Shown here one piece after another: positions 24,193 to 32,568 of a stretch of 64,000 bases of DNA. Source of the stretch: UBA2396 sp038042175 (GTDB taxonomy: Bacteria; Planctomycetota; Phycisphaerae; Phycisphaerales; UBA1924); NCBI GenBank assembly GCA_964358855.1, contig CAYHQQ010000005.1, positions 52,953-116,952 on the forward strand. The letters run 5' to 3'. A program made the translations under genes and the position numbers. Position 1 is the stretch's first letter, and each line of letters opens with the position of its first letter. The notes below the pieces were generated by a model. That model saw nothing but the letters and a program-made list of their open reading frames with translations, was not told where the DNA came from and searched no databases.

Positions 24193-24723
24193 TCACTTGC
24201 TGGGTCGATTGATCAGCGAAACCACCTGTTCAGGCGTCATTTCGTCGATCTCGATGATCGTTGCTGCCAACGCTCGGAAAATCGGATCGCGACGCTTGAG
24301 CACGACTTCGATCTCATCGAGCGGGTGAGCACCCGTCAGCGACGGCCGGGTTGTGACATCAGTCTTGGCGAGATTCTTGCGAAGGGTCGCGGGAGAGGCA
24401 CAAAGGTAGATAAGCCGGTCGCCCCTGGCCGCTCGCGCTTGCAACTCGCCCTGGGCGCCCGGAGCTGTGGGTGTGCCGCCGCCCAACGCGACGACGGCCG
24501 CAGCCAACACCCGCGGATCATCAAGCGCCTTGCGCTCCGCTTGCCGGAAAGCGGGCTCTCCATGCTGGCGCAGCGCGTCGGCCGCAGTCGCAGACCCAAG
24601 AACCCCGGGCGTCAGATCGTCCAGATCGACAAAGTCGCCCGCCAGGCGCATCGCCAACAGGCGTCCCACCGTCGACTTTCCGCTGCCGCGCAGCCCCATG
24701 AGGTAGATCGTCATCGCCAGCAT
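24193..24723 (-). CDS. aroK: shikimate kinase
   Basis: 176 residues. Walker A GLRGSGKST, substrate-binding DLDD, GGGT glycine motif, and lid RPSLTG place it firmly as shikimate kinase, which makes shikimate 3-phosphate on the way to chorismate. The usual GExxFR shikimate motif is HGEPAFRQAE. It starts 10 bases after the xerD-like gene, suggesting co-transcription. ATG 24723 is used; ATG 24714 is also possible. Confidence 0.9.
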   Translation of the reverse strand: MLAMTIYLMGLRGSGKSTVGRLLAMRLAGDFVDLDDLTPGVLGSATAADALRQHGEPAFRQAERKALDDPRVLAAAVVALGGGTPTAPGAQGELQARAARGDRLIYLCASPATLRKNLAKTDVTTRPSLTGAHPLDEIEVVLKRRDPIFRALAATIIEIDEMTPEQVVSLINRPSK

Positions 24724-24732
24724 GGTAGAGGA

Positions 24733-25842
24733 CTACCAGTCACGATCGCCAGCCAGGGCGATCCTGTTCCTGGGATGGATCCGCTCGACCATCGCGTGCA
24801 GGCGCGAGCGGTCGACGTGCGTGTAGATCTCGGTCGTGCCGATGTCGGCGTGCCCGAGCAGTTCCTGCACCACACGCAGGTCGGCCCCGCCCGAGACCAG
24901 ATGCGTCGCGAAGCTGTGACGCAGCGTGTGCGGGTGGACATTGTGCAGGCCCGCGAGCCGCGCGTACCGCTTGACGAGCTGCCAGATCGCCACACGCTCC
25001 AGCGGCCGCCCCCTCACCGAAAGAAAGATCCGCCCCAGGTCCTTGCCATCACCCTTGAGCAGCTTCGCGCGGCAGTCCTTGATGTAGTCGTTGAGCGCAT
25101 CGCGGGCCGGATCGCCCACGGGCACGAGACGATGCTTGCCGCCCTTGCCCACCACGCGGATCGAGCCCGCCTTCGTTCTTCGGTCGATGACGAAGTCGGA
25201 GACGCAGACGGTGCCGACTTCCGACGCGCGCAGGCCGCTGGAATAGATGAGTTCGAGCAGCGCCCGATCACGGATCCACAAGGCTGGTTGTTCCTTGTCG
25301 GCCCGCGTGCTGGCCTTGGGTGAGTTGCGTGGCGACGCGGCGGCAATCAGCCTCTGAACCTGCCCCGGCGAGAGCGTGCCCGGCACGCGCTTCCAGGTCG
25401 TGGGGCGCTCGAGCAAATCGGCCGGGTTCTCGATGAGCCGGTTCTGGATCAGGAGCCAGCGGTAATAGACACGGATGGTGGCCCTATGCCGAGCGACGCT
25501 GGAGGCCTGCATCTTCTTGTCGCGCTTGAGCGACTGCATGTGGGCGACGAGATTCCGCGAAGTGGCCTCTTCGGGCGAAGGGACGCCCGCTTCGATCAGA
25601 TCGACGAACAGATCGCGGAGGTCGCGCTGGTAGCTGGCGATGGAGGCTGGAGCGAGGCCGCACTCAACGCGGAGGTAGCCGACGAACCCATCGCGGGAGC
25701 GGGCAAAGGGCGCCGGCAGGTCGACCTTGGGGGCGACGGCGACCGCGTCGGGGTCCTTGATGCGCAGGGTGTGGCGGGTGCGGGGCACGAGATGAATATC
25801 GGAAAAAGGTCGCAATGGGCGTGAGTCAGAGCCCGACGCCAT
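24733..25842 (-). CDS. Xer-type tyrosine recombinase
   Basis: 369 residues. The N-terminal SAM-like core-binding domain (FVGYLRVECGLAPASIASYQRDL) is followed by a catalytic domain with Arg in SSGLRASEVG, Lys in GKGGKHR, HxxR in HTLRHSFATHL, His in LLGHADIGTT, and nucleophile Tyr in EIYTHVD. It is closest to XerD/XerC, which resolve chromosome dimers at dif. The start is uncertain: the ATG at 25842 falls on the edge of a 65-bp repeat, so repeat insertion may have replaced the original start. Confidence 0.88.
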   Translation of the reverse strand: MASGSDSRPLRPFSDIHLVPRTRHTLRIKDPDAVAVAPKVDLPAPFARSRDGFVGYLRVECGLAPASIASYQRDLRDLFVDLIEAGVPSPEEATSRNLVAHMQSLKRDKKMQASSVARHRATIRVYYRWLLIQNRLIENPADLLERPTTWKRVPGTLSPGQVQRLIAAASPRNSPKASTRADKEQPALWIRDRALLELIYSSGLRASEVGTVCVSDFVIDRRTKAGSIRVVGKGGKHRLVPVGDPARDALNDYIKDCRAKLLKGDGKDLGRIFLSVRGRPLERVAIWQLVKRYARLAGLHNVHPHTLRHSFATHLVSGGADLRVVQELLGHADIGTTEIYTHVDRSRLHAMVERIHPRNRIALAGDRDW

Positions 25843-25905
25843 CAGAGCCCGACGCGCCAGCGAGGGTGGGCGTACGGCAACCCAAAGTGTCATTCGACGC
25901 AAACG
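25841..25905. repeat. left copy of 65-bp inverted repeat
   Basis: Aligns without gaps to the reverse complement of 26461-26525: the outer 26 bases (ATCAGAGCCCGACGCGCCAG...) are identical, a middle 13 diverge, and the inner 19 (GTGTCATTC.ACGCAAA) match at 17. The first 14 bases are also present once more just upstream at 25826. It contains the start codon of the xer-like gene at its outer edge. Confidence 0.85.
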
Positions 25906-25998
25906 CTCTCCCAGTACAATGTCTTCCGGCTGTTAGGCCGCTGGATCCTGGTCGACGGCTCAAGATTAAGACAAACTACCTGAAAGCAGAAGAAAGCC

Positions 25999-26472
25999 AT
26001 GCTCGATTGGATTCAGCGACTGTTCGGGCGAGACATGCAGGGCCCGATTTCAGAAAGTCCCGGCGGTTTGGAGGCCACGGCATTCATCCAATTGCTGAAT
26101 GTCGCACTCTGCCCCGCGGTGCTCGCCATGTGGCCCTCCAGTGTCGAAGAAGTCCGATCGGCGCTGCTCACGGGTCTGATCTTTCAACGCCATACGACGG
26201 AGCTCTGGGTAGTCAGAGACGTGGAGTTCGGCGGGGACCTGACTGCCTTCGTGGTGAGCGCCGAATACAGACGCCGAAACAAAGTTTTGGCGTGTCCTTC
26301 CGAAGCCCGATTCATTGAAACTCTTGCGGGCGTGATTGACCCGACGGTCTTTGTAGAGCACGCCAAGCCGGGCACGCCGACATACCAGTCCGACCTGAGC
26401 CGACAGATCGCTCACCTCATCATGGCGCTTCGAGTGGTTCTACCCACAGTGGCCGATGGTCCTTTGCGTTGA
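25999..26472 (+). CDS. unknown protein inside an inverted-repeat cassette
   Basis: 157 residues, no recognised domain. It starts MLDWIQRLFGRDM and has a central strand pattern (TELWVVRDVEFGGDLTAFVVSAEYRRRNKVL) followed by a helical C-terminus. Base composition is lower in GC than neighbouring core genes. The gene is bracketed by the 65-bp inverted repeat, and its last codons run into the right copy. Both neighbours (xer-like and ubiD-like) point away from it or end at the repeat edges, so it looks like inserted cargo. Confidence 0.65.
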   Translation: MLDWIQRLFGRDMQGPISESPGGLEATAFIQLLNVALCPAVLAMWPSSVEEVRSALLTGLIFQRHTTELWVVRDVEFGGDLTAFVVSAEYRRRNKVLACPSEARFIETLAGVIDPTVFVEHAKPGTPTYQSDLSRQIAHLIMALRVVLPTVADGPLR

Positions 26473-26525
26473 ATGACACCCAAGCAGGCCCCACGCCTTC
26501 CCTCGCTGGCGCGTCGGGCTCTGAT
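26461..26525. repeat. right copy of 65-bp inverted repeat
   Basis: Reverse complement of the 25841-25905 copy. Its outer end at 26525 coincides with the first base of the ubiD-like stop codon (26525-26527), and its inner end overlaps the last codons of the enclosed gene. Confidence 0.85.
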
Positions 26526-28624
26526 CACAAACCCATCGCCGACACCTTCGCCTTGACTTCCTCCGTCATCACGATAATCGGCGGCCACGCCCGCACGGGC
26601 AATCCGTGTGCCTCGTCTCCTGGCATCTTGGGCGTCGCGTCATAGATCTCTGTCTGACACTCGCCCACGACCCTTAGGTCTCGCCCCGCGTCGGTGTTGG
26701 CCAGCCAGTGAAAGAAGGCCTCGTCAACCTTCCCGATCTCAACATCCGGGCCCAAAATGATCACCCGCAACGCCGCCGGAGGCGAAGCGGCCAGTACCCT
26801 CTCAACGCGCCGGGCGGCCTCCGCCCCCTGCCCCGCCTTGTCCTTGCGTGACCGAATCAGCAGCCACCCGCCACCCAGCGCGTCGGGCATGCGTGCATCG
26901 ACCACACCCTCAACCCGCTTGACCTCGCTCTCGATGGACCTTCGCAGCTCGACGCTCGCGACCAGTGCGTTCACTCCCACGGCCGCCCCCACCGCCGCAC
27001 CGCCAATGACAGATCGCGTCTCTTCCCCCTCGACCTGGCGTGTGCAGTCGAAGCCAATCTTCATTCCGACGCCCAGTCGCGGTGCCGCGTGGTCGAGAAT
27101 GTCAACCGGTCCATTGGCCGCCTCGACATCGCGCCCGGGCGCACAATGTTCCGACGCCGCCCGCAGCACCGCAAGGTGATCGTGCACATCGACATCCTTG
27201 TCGACCACAAAGATCGACTTGGTCCACGCCATCTGCCCCGCGCCCCAGATGCTGTGCATGACACGCCGCGCCTGGAATGGATACTCCTTCTTGATCTTCA
27301 CAAACGCACAGTTGTGGAACGCCCCGAAAATCGGCAAGTCGTAGTCCTCGATGTCGTGGATCAACGTCTTGAGCAGCGGCAGAAAGATCCGCTCGGTCGC
27401 CTTGCCCAAAAAGTAATCCTCCTGCGGCGGCAAACCCACAACCGTCGTGGGATAGATCGGATCACGCCGGTGCGTGATGGCCGTCACGTCGAGTATCGGA
27501 TACCGATCCGGCATCGAGTAGAACCCGGTATGGTCGCCGAAGGGGCCCTCAAAGACGGCGCCGGGACCCAAAGAAACGTGCTGCGTGCTGTGTGCTGCGT
27601 GCTGCGTGCGCTCCCTGGGGTCCCATCCGACAAGGCCCGCCTCATGGCTCACATACCCCTCAATGACAATCTCCGCGTTCGACGGCACCCAAATTGGCAC
27701 CGTCTTGCCCATGACCATCGGAATGCCGCCGCGATTGAGGAACCCCGCGAGCAAAAGCTCGCTGATGCCCGGGGGCAGCGGAGCGGTCGCCGCGTACGGC
27801 ATCACACTCTCGCCCCCCAGCACGATCGCCACGGGCATCGGCTTGCCTTTGGCCTTCCACGATCGCCAGTGGCGTGCACCATCATGGTGCATGTGCCAGT
27901 GCATGGCCATCCGCCCCTTGCCCAGAAGCTGCACGCGGTACATGCCGATGTTGTGGCTCGAAGGCTTTGGATTGCCCTCATCGCTCGCGTGGATGGTGTG
28001 GATGCCGCCCAGCGTGATGTACCGCCCGCGAAAGCTCGTCTCCCACTCGGGCCCGCTCCCAAGCCCCGGGATGCCGTCGTTGACGCCGGGCGGATAGCCC
28101 AGCGCGGCGTAGTCGCCGTCGTGGGGCCAGCAGCGGATCAAGGGCAGCCGCGTCACGTCCGCCGCATCGCCCGTCTTGACAACCTCCTGGCACGCCCCGC
28201 TCCCCTTGCGCCGCTTGGGCGGAATGCGCAGGAGCGGCAGCAGCTGGCGAGCCTTGGTCCAGGCCTCGCCCAGCGACCGGGGCGGCTCGGGTTTGACGAG
28301 CTCGCCCAGGCGTGCCGCGATCGACTCCAACCCGGCGGCCGCTCCCAGGGCCATCTCAACGCGCCGGTAGCTCCCCCAGGCGTTGATGAGCACGGGAATA
28401 TCCGACCCCTCGACATTCTCGAAAAGCAGGGCGTGCCCGCCGCGATCGCAGAAGCGAGGGTCGGTCCGCCGGGTCGATTCGTGGGGCAGGTTCGGGGCCC
28501 TGGCCTTGCTCTGGCGATCGGCAAGTTCGGTGATCTCAAGGATGGGCGAGACCGGGGCCGCCACGCGCCTGAGTTCGCCGGCACGATCCAGGGCCTGCAC
28601 AAAGTCTCGGAGATTACCGTACAT
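26525..28624 (-). CDS. UbiD-family prenylated-FMN decarboxylase
   Basis: 699 residues, longer than the ~490 of Escherichia coli UbiD because of internal insertions and an extended C-terminus. Family segments: MYGNLRDFVQALDRAGELRRV, PLIRCWPHDGDYAALG, GMYRVQLLGKGRMAMHWHMHHDGARH, LLAGFLNRGGIPMV, GPFGDHTGFYSMPDRYPILDVTAITHR, YPTTVVGLPPQEDYFLGKATER. These enzymes (de)carboxylate aromatic or unsaturated acids using prFMN supplied by UbiX. An in-frame tract (TQHAAHSTQH) comes from a dispersed heptamer repeat at 27577. The start is 12 bases from the divergent methyltransferase start. Confidence 0.88.
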   Translation of the reverse strand: MYGNLRDFVQALDRAGELRRVAAPVSPILEITELADRQSKARAPNLPHESTRRTDPRFCDRGGHALLFENVEGSDIPVLINAWGSYRRVEMALGAAAGLESIAARLGELVKPEPPRSLGEAWTKARQLLPLLRIPPKRRKGSGACQEVVKTGDAADVTRLPLIRCWPHDGDYAALGYPPGVNDGIPGLGSGPEWETSFRGRYITLGGIHTIHASDEGNPKPSSHNIGMYRVQLLGKGRMAMHWHMHHDGARHWRSWKAKGKPMPVAIVLGGESVMPYAATAPLPPGISELLLAGFLNRGGIPMVMGKTVPIWVPSNAEIVIEGYVSHEAGLVGWDPRERTQHAAHSTQHVSLGPGAVFEGPFGDHTGFYSMPDRYPILDVTAITHRRDPIYPTTVVGLPPQEDYFLGKATERIFLPLLKTLIHDIEDYDLPIFGAFHNCAFVKIKKEYPFQARRVMHSIWGAGQMAWTKSIFVVDKDVDVHDHLAVLRAASEHCAPGRDVEAANGPVDILDHAAPRLGVGMKIGFDCTRQVEGEETRSVIGGAAVGAAVGVNALVASVELRRSIESEVKRVEGVVDARMPDALGGGWLLIRSRKDKAGQGAEAARRVERVLAASPPAALRVIILGPDVEIGKVDEAFFHWLANTDAGRDLRVVGECQTEIYDATPKMPGDEAHGLPVRAWPPIIVMTEEVKAKVSAMGL
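27577..27611. repeat. heptamer repeat tract inside ubiD-like gene
   Basis: GTGCTGC-type heptamer units (CACGCAG on the coding strand) occur here within the open frame and add the residues TQHAAHSTQH between conserved UbiD blocks, without disrupting the frame. The same units occur at 29291-29388 and 29811-29842. Confidence 0.75.
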
Positions 28625-28636
28625 TGGTGTCACAGT

Positions 28637-29311
28637 ATGGCAAATCCCTGGGGAGATCGCGACTGGACGACCTACTACGACGCCGTAGCCGGCAAGCCGC
28701 CGCGCGACACGCTGATCCTGGCGCTGGACGAGTGGGAGAAGGATCCCGACAGGGCCGAGCGCACCAGGGATCACCTGGCGATCGACCTGGGGGCCGGCGA
28801 GGGACGCGACACACGCGAGCTGCTCCGCCGCGGCTTTCGCGTGGTGGCGGTGGACCCGCACCCCGACTCGGCGCGCCGGATCCACGAGTCGATCTCCGGA
28901 GACGATGCCGATCGGGTTCGGGTGGTGGGCACGGCGATCGAGGGCTTTGCGAGTGCGGCCGGGCAATCGGGCCCATTCGACATCGTCAACGCGTCGTTCT
29001 CCCTGCCGTTCGTCCATCCCAGCAACTTCGCCTTCGTGTGGTCGTGGATTCGTTTGGTCCTGGCTCCGGGCGGATACTTTGCGGGGCAGTTTTTCGGGCC
29101 CAAGGACTCGTGGGCGTCCATCCCGGGCCGCAGCCACTTCGCCCGCGAGCAGGTAGAAGAAATGCTCGACGGGCTATTCCAAGTACAGTTCGAGGAAAGC
29201 GAGAAGGATGGGCAGGACGCGGAGGGGAACGCCAAACACTGGCATGTGTTTCATGTCGTGGCGAGGAAACCCGATGGGGAGGGGAGACACGTACTGGGTG
29301 CTGCGTGCTGA
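28637..29311 (+). CDS. class I SAM-dependent methyltransferase
   Basis: 224 residues. Motif I AIDLGAGEGRDT, acidic end of strand 2 VVAVDPH, motif IV FDIVNASFSLPF, and LAPGGYFAGQFFG define a Rossmann methyltransferase similar to TehB-like enzymes; the substrate is unknown. The last residues (GRHVLGAAC) are encoded by the dispersed heptamer repeat, so the original C-terminus was altered. Divergent from the ubiD-like gene with only 12 bases between starts. Confidence 0.85.
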   Translation: MANPWGDRDWTTYYDAVAGKPPRDTLILALDEWEKDPDRAERTRDHLAIDLGAGEGRDTRELLRRGFRVVAVDPHPDSARRIHESISGDDADRVRVVGTAIEGFASAAGQSGPFDIVNASFSLPFVHPSNFAFVWSWIRLVLAPGGYFAGQFFGPKDSWASIPGRSHFAREQVEEMLDGLFQVQFEESEKDGQDAEGNAKHWHVFHVVARKPDGEGRHVLGAAC

Positions 29312-29388
29312 GTGCTGCGTCAAAGGCAGGGAGAACGACGTGCTGGGTGCTGCGTGCTGAGTGCTGCGTCAAAGGCAGGGAGAACGAC
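29291..29388. repeat. tandem duplication of a 49-bp unit with heptamers
   Basis: Two head-to-tail copies (29291-29339 and 29340-29388) differ at one base. Each consists of GTGCTGC/GTGCTGA heptamers followed by TCAAAGGCAGGGAGAACGAC. The second unit supplies the ribosome-binding site (GGGAG) of the four-helix-bundle gene, and the first contains the methyltransferase stop. Confidence 0.9.
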
Positions 29389-29390
29389 AC

Positions 29391-29786
29391 TTGGGTGTTT
29401 CACGATTTGAAGACCTGCTGGCGTGGCAACGGGCGAGAGAGCTGACCAAGGTCGTCTATGGGCTTTGTACCACGACGGCCATGAAGCAAGACCGGGCTCT
29501 GTGCGGCCAAATTCGTCGCGCTTCGGTGTCGGTGATGTCCAATATCGCCGAAGGATTCGAGCGAAGCCGGCCAAAGGAATTCCACCAGGCCCTTTCGATT
29601 TCCAAAGCCTCCTGTGCGGAGGTACCATCTCTCCTCTATGTCGCTCTCGATGCCGAACTGATTTCTACGCTTCAGTACGAGCAAACCGCCACGGTCGCCC
29701 TCTCCGCAAATCAGCTCGTGGGTGCACTCAGATCCTCAATTGCCCGACGATTGGACGAAGGCAAAGAAAAAGGCAAGGATTCATGA
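29391..29786 (+). CDS. four-helix-bundle protein (S23/IVP family)
   Basis: 131 residues: FEDLLAWQRARELTKVVYGL, then IRRASVSVMSNIAEGFER, the hallmark of the 23S-rRNA intervening-sequence protein family, which is related to the Avd accessory proteins of retroelements. Family members assemble as pentamers and bind nucleic acid; the cellular role is mostly unknown. TTG 29391 is chosen because GGGAG in the repeat lies 8 bases upstream and the frame begins LGVSRFEDLL. Its stop overlaps the ABC gene start as ATGA. Flanked by inverted heptamer tracts. Confidence 0.82.
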   Translation: MGVSRFEDLLAWQRARELTKVVYGLCTTTAMKQDRALCGQIRRASVSVMSNIAEGFERSRPKEFHQALSISKASCAEVPSLLYVALDAELISTLQYEQTATVALSANQLVGALRSSIARRLDEGKEKGKDS

Positions 29787-30886
29787 TGGAACCAACGATC
29801 CAGTCCCCACCACGCAGCACGCAGCACGCAGCACGCAGCACGGCTTCTGCCGATTGGGCACTTGATGTCCGCAACGTCTCGAAGGTCTACAAAGGCAAGG
29901 TTCGCGCGCTGGCCGGCATCGACATGCAGGTCGCCAAAGGAGAAGTTTTCGGGCTCCTTGGCCCCAACGGCGCCGGCAAATCGACGCTCGTCAAAATCAT
30001 CACCACCGTCATTCGCCCCACCACCGTCGGCGGGCACGTCCTCGGGGCCCCCGTGGGGAAGAAGTCGACGCTCGCCCGCGTCGGCTACCTGCCCGAGCAC
30101 CACCGCTTTCCCGAGTACCTCACCGGCCGCCAGGTCGTCGAGTTCTTCGGCGCCATGAGCGGCGTCCGCCGGGCGCAGCGCAAGGCCAAGGCCGCCGAGC
30201 TCATCGACTTCGTCGGCATGTCCGACTGGGCCAACCGGCGCGTGGGCACGTACTCCAAGGGCATGCGCCAGCGCGTCGGAATCGCCCAGGCCCTGGTCAA
30301 CTCCCCCGATCTCATCATCCTCGACGAGCCCACCGACGGCGTCGACCCAATCGGCCGTCGCGACATCCGCGTCATGGTGCAGAGGCTCAAGGCCGCCGGC
30401 AAAACGGTCTTCCTCAACAGCCACCTGCTCAGCGAGCTCGAGATGGTCTGCGACCGCGTGGCGATCCTGGTCAAGGGCGAGGTCGCCAGACAGGGCTCGC
30501 TCGACGAGCTGACACGCGACCGCAAGCAGTACGAGATCGAGATCGTGGGCGATCCCGCCGAGGCCCAGCTGGTGCTGACCGCAATCCTCGAGGCGATGAG
30601 CACACGCTGGCACGGCGAGGTCCCCAAGGGCTGGGAAGGGTGCCGGTGGCTCGACAGCACCGCCGCCGCGGCCGTGATTCGCGAGGGGGTCCTTCGTGTG
30701 CGCGGCGACGACCCCGCAACGGTGCAGCCGATCATCGACACGATCCGTCGAGCCGGGCACACCATCAAGCTGGTGAAGCCGTTCCGCCCGTCGCTCGAGG
30801 ACCTGTTCATGGAGGCGATCATCGATCAGGAGGGGCGTGAGATGACGCCCGGTGCCGCGATGAAGAAGAAGGGAGACGCCAAGTGA
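29783..30886 (+). CDS. ABC transporter ATP-binding protein
   Basis: 367 residues. Walker A GPNGAGKST, signature YSKGMRQRVGIAQAL, Walker B LIILDEPTDG, H-loop NSHLLSE; the C-terminal ~110 residues form the extension seen in drug and polysaccharide exporters. Residues about 9-20 (RSTQHAARST) are repeat-encoded, and the conserved domain starts at LDVRNVSKVYKG, so the native start may be TTG near 29864. It partners with the permease that overlaps its stop. Confidence 0.9.
   Translation: MMEPTIQSPPRSTQHAARSTASADWALDVRNVSKVYKGKVRALAGIDMQVAKGEVFGLLGPNGAGKSTLVKIITTVIRPTTVGGHVLGAPVGKKSTLARVGYLPEHHRFPEYLTGRQVVEFFGAMSGVRRAQRKAKAAELIDFVGMSDWANRRVGTYSKGMRQRVGIAQALVNSPDLIILDEPTDGVDPIGRRDIRVMVQRLKAAGKTVFLNSHLLSELEMVCDRVAILVKGEVARQGSLDELTRDRKQYEIEIVGDPAEAQLVLTAILEAMSTRWHGEVPKGWEGCRWLDSTAAAAVIREGVLRVRGDDPATVQPIIDTIRRAGHTIKLVKPFRPSLEDLFMEAIIDQEGREMTPGAAMKKKGDAK
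29811..29842. repeat. CACGCAG heptamer tract (right flank)
   Basis: Four consecutive CACGCAG units plus CACG. Orientation is opposite to the GTGCTGC tracts at 29291-29388, so the four-helix-bundle gene is enclosed by an inverted pair. It is translated as part of the ABC protein N-terminus. Confidence 0.85.
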
Positions 30887-32031
30887 TCCAGACCTGGGCC
30901 CTGCTTGTCGACGCGTACCGCGAGCTCTCCAGCCGCAAGCTCTTCTGGCTGGCGATCGGGATCTCGCTGCTGGTGGTGGCGGCCTTCGCGTGCCTGGGCG
31001 TGAACGCCAAAGGTTTCCAGGTCCTCCAATGGACGATCGACTCGAACTTCTTCAACAGCCGCACGATGCCGGCCGACCGGTTCTACAAGTACATCTTCGG
31101 CGCCTTCGGTGTTCCCGTCTGGCTGGCGTGGGGCGCGGTCATTCTGGCGCTGGTCTCCACCGGCAGCATGTTCCCCGACCTGGTCACGGGCGGGTCGATC
31201 GATCTCATGCTCGCCAAGCCGATCTCCAGGCTCCGCCTCTTTCTCACCAAGTACGTCGCGGGATTGCTCTTCACCGCCCTGCAGGTCAGCGTCTTCACCG
31301 TCGCGTGCTTCGTCGTGTTCGGGATCCGCGGCGGGGTCTGGCATCCCGTGATCTTCTGGGCCATCCCCATCATGGTCCTCTTCTACAGCTACCTCTTCAG
31401 CCTGTGCGTGCTCGTGGGGATCGTGACCCGTTCGGCGCTCACCTCGATCATCATCACCATCATCGTCTGGTTCGCGTGCTTCCTGCTCAACACCGCCGAC
31501 AGCGTCGTGCTCACGATCCGCGTCCAGAAAGAGATGGCCCAGGAACGCATCACGGCGACCATCGAACGCAAAGAGAAGGCCGCCCGCGAGACGTTCGCCG
31601 CCGCCAACCCGCCCGTCGAAGGCCAACCTCCCGTCGAACCGACCAAGGAGCAGCTCGACATCGCCAACCCGTTCCTGGCCTCTTCGCGCAAAGAGCTCGA
31701 CGATGAACGCGAGTGGGCCACGACCATCCGAACGATCGAACGCATCGTGACGGGCGTCAAGACCGGGCTGCCCAAGACCTCCGAGACCGTCGAATTGCTC
31801 AAACGCAAGTTCGGCGATCTCCTGCCCAACGTCGGCGGAGCGGACGCCAACGAGATCTCCGACGACGGGCCGTTCGGCCCCATGACCCGAAAGCAGCAGG
31901 TGGAGATGCAGCGCCGGATTCAGAACGCGCTGGCCTCACGCTCCACCGCGTGGGTGCTGGGCACCTCGCTGGGCTTTGAGTTCCTGATGCTGTCGATCGC
32001 GGGATGGATCTTCTGCCGCCGCGACTTCTGA
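30883..32031 (+). CDS. ABC-2-type permease
   Basis: 382 residues. A first membrane helix (LFWLAIGISLLVVAAFACLG) is followed by a loop, then a cluster of four or five helices up to about residue 205 (LALVSTGSMFPDLV, MLAKPISRLRLFLTKYVAGLLF, ALTSIIITIIVWFACFLL). A long charged cytosolic or periplasmic segment (about 210-350) and a last helix (FEFLMLSIAGWIFCRRDF) close the chain. Start GTG 30883 overlaps the preceding stop as GTGA, so it is coupled to the ATPase. The substrate is unknown. Confidence 0.85.
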   Translation: MIQTWALLVDAYRELSSRKLFWLAIGISLLVVAAFACLGVNAKGFQVLQWTIDSNFFNSRTMPADRFYKYIFGAFGVPVWLAWGAVILALVSTGSMFPDLVTGGSIDLMLAKPISRLRLFLTKYVAGLLFTALQVSVFTVACFVVFGIRGGVWHPVIFWAIPIMVLFYSYLFSLCVLVGIVTRSALTSIIITIIVWFACFLLNTADSVVLTIRVQKEMAQERITATIERKEKAARETFAAANPPVEGQPPVEPTKEQLDIANPFLASSRKELDDEREWATTIRTIERIVTGVKTGLPKTSETVELLKRKFGDLLPNVGGADANEISDDGPFGPMTRKQQVEMQRRIQNALASRSTAWVLGTSLGFEFLMLSIAGWIFCRRDF

Positions 32032-32041
32032 CGCGCCTCGG

Positions 32042-32530
32042 TCAACCCATGACCGGAGGCAACCCCAGGCCCTTACGGATCGTCGCCACCTGCCCGAAGT
32101 GCAGCCCCTCGTGCCAGGCGAGCTTGAGCATCGCGTCCCACCCGTCGTCGGCGAAGCCGCCGGTCTTCTCCTTGATCGACGCGTCGAGCACCGTCTCGGG
32201 GGCCTCCTCAAGCCAGGCGAGCAGGGCGCCCCGGGTCCGTTCGAAGGTCGCGCGAACGTCTGAGGCGGAGGGATAGGCGTCCTTCTCCGAGGGCTTGGAG
32301 CCGGGGCCAAAGAGCTTCGAGTACGACTCGGGCACCTCGGTGCCCTTGATGCCGTACAGGCCGCCGATCCAGGTGTCGGTGCTGGCCAAGTGGCCCATCA
32401 CCCAGATCGGATGGTTGTCGGTGGGCTGGAGCTGGTGGGCGAACTTGTCCTGGGGCCAGTCCTTCAGCAGTGACACGGAGATCGCGCGGACCCACTTGAG
32501 ATAGCTGACGACGTGCTGGCGATGCTGCAT
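32042..32530 (-). CDS. DinB-like four-helix metalloprotein
   Basis: 162 residues. The three-histidine metal site of the DinB/YfiT superfamily is visible: His in NHPIWVMGHLAS and HxxxH in AWHEGLHFGQ. Members include thiol transferases and proteins of unknown role. It is separated from fabF by 38 bases on the same strand, and from the end of the permease gene by 10 bases in convergent orientation. Confidence 0.8.
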   Translation of the reverse strand: MQHRQHVVSYLKWVRAISVSLLKDWPQDKFAHQLQPTDNHPIWVMGHLASTDTWIGGLYGIKGTEVPESYSKLFGPGSKPSEKDAYPSASDVRATFERTRGALLAWLEEAPETVLDASIKEKTGGFADDGWDAMLKLAWHEGLHFGQVATIRKGLGLPPVMG

Positions 32531-32568
32531 CGGAACGCTCCAATGTTTCGGGGAAGGGCGACGGACGC

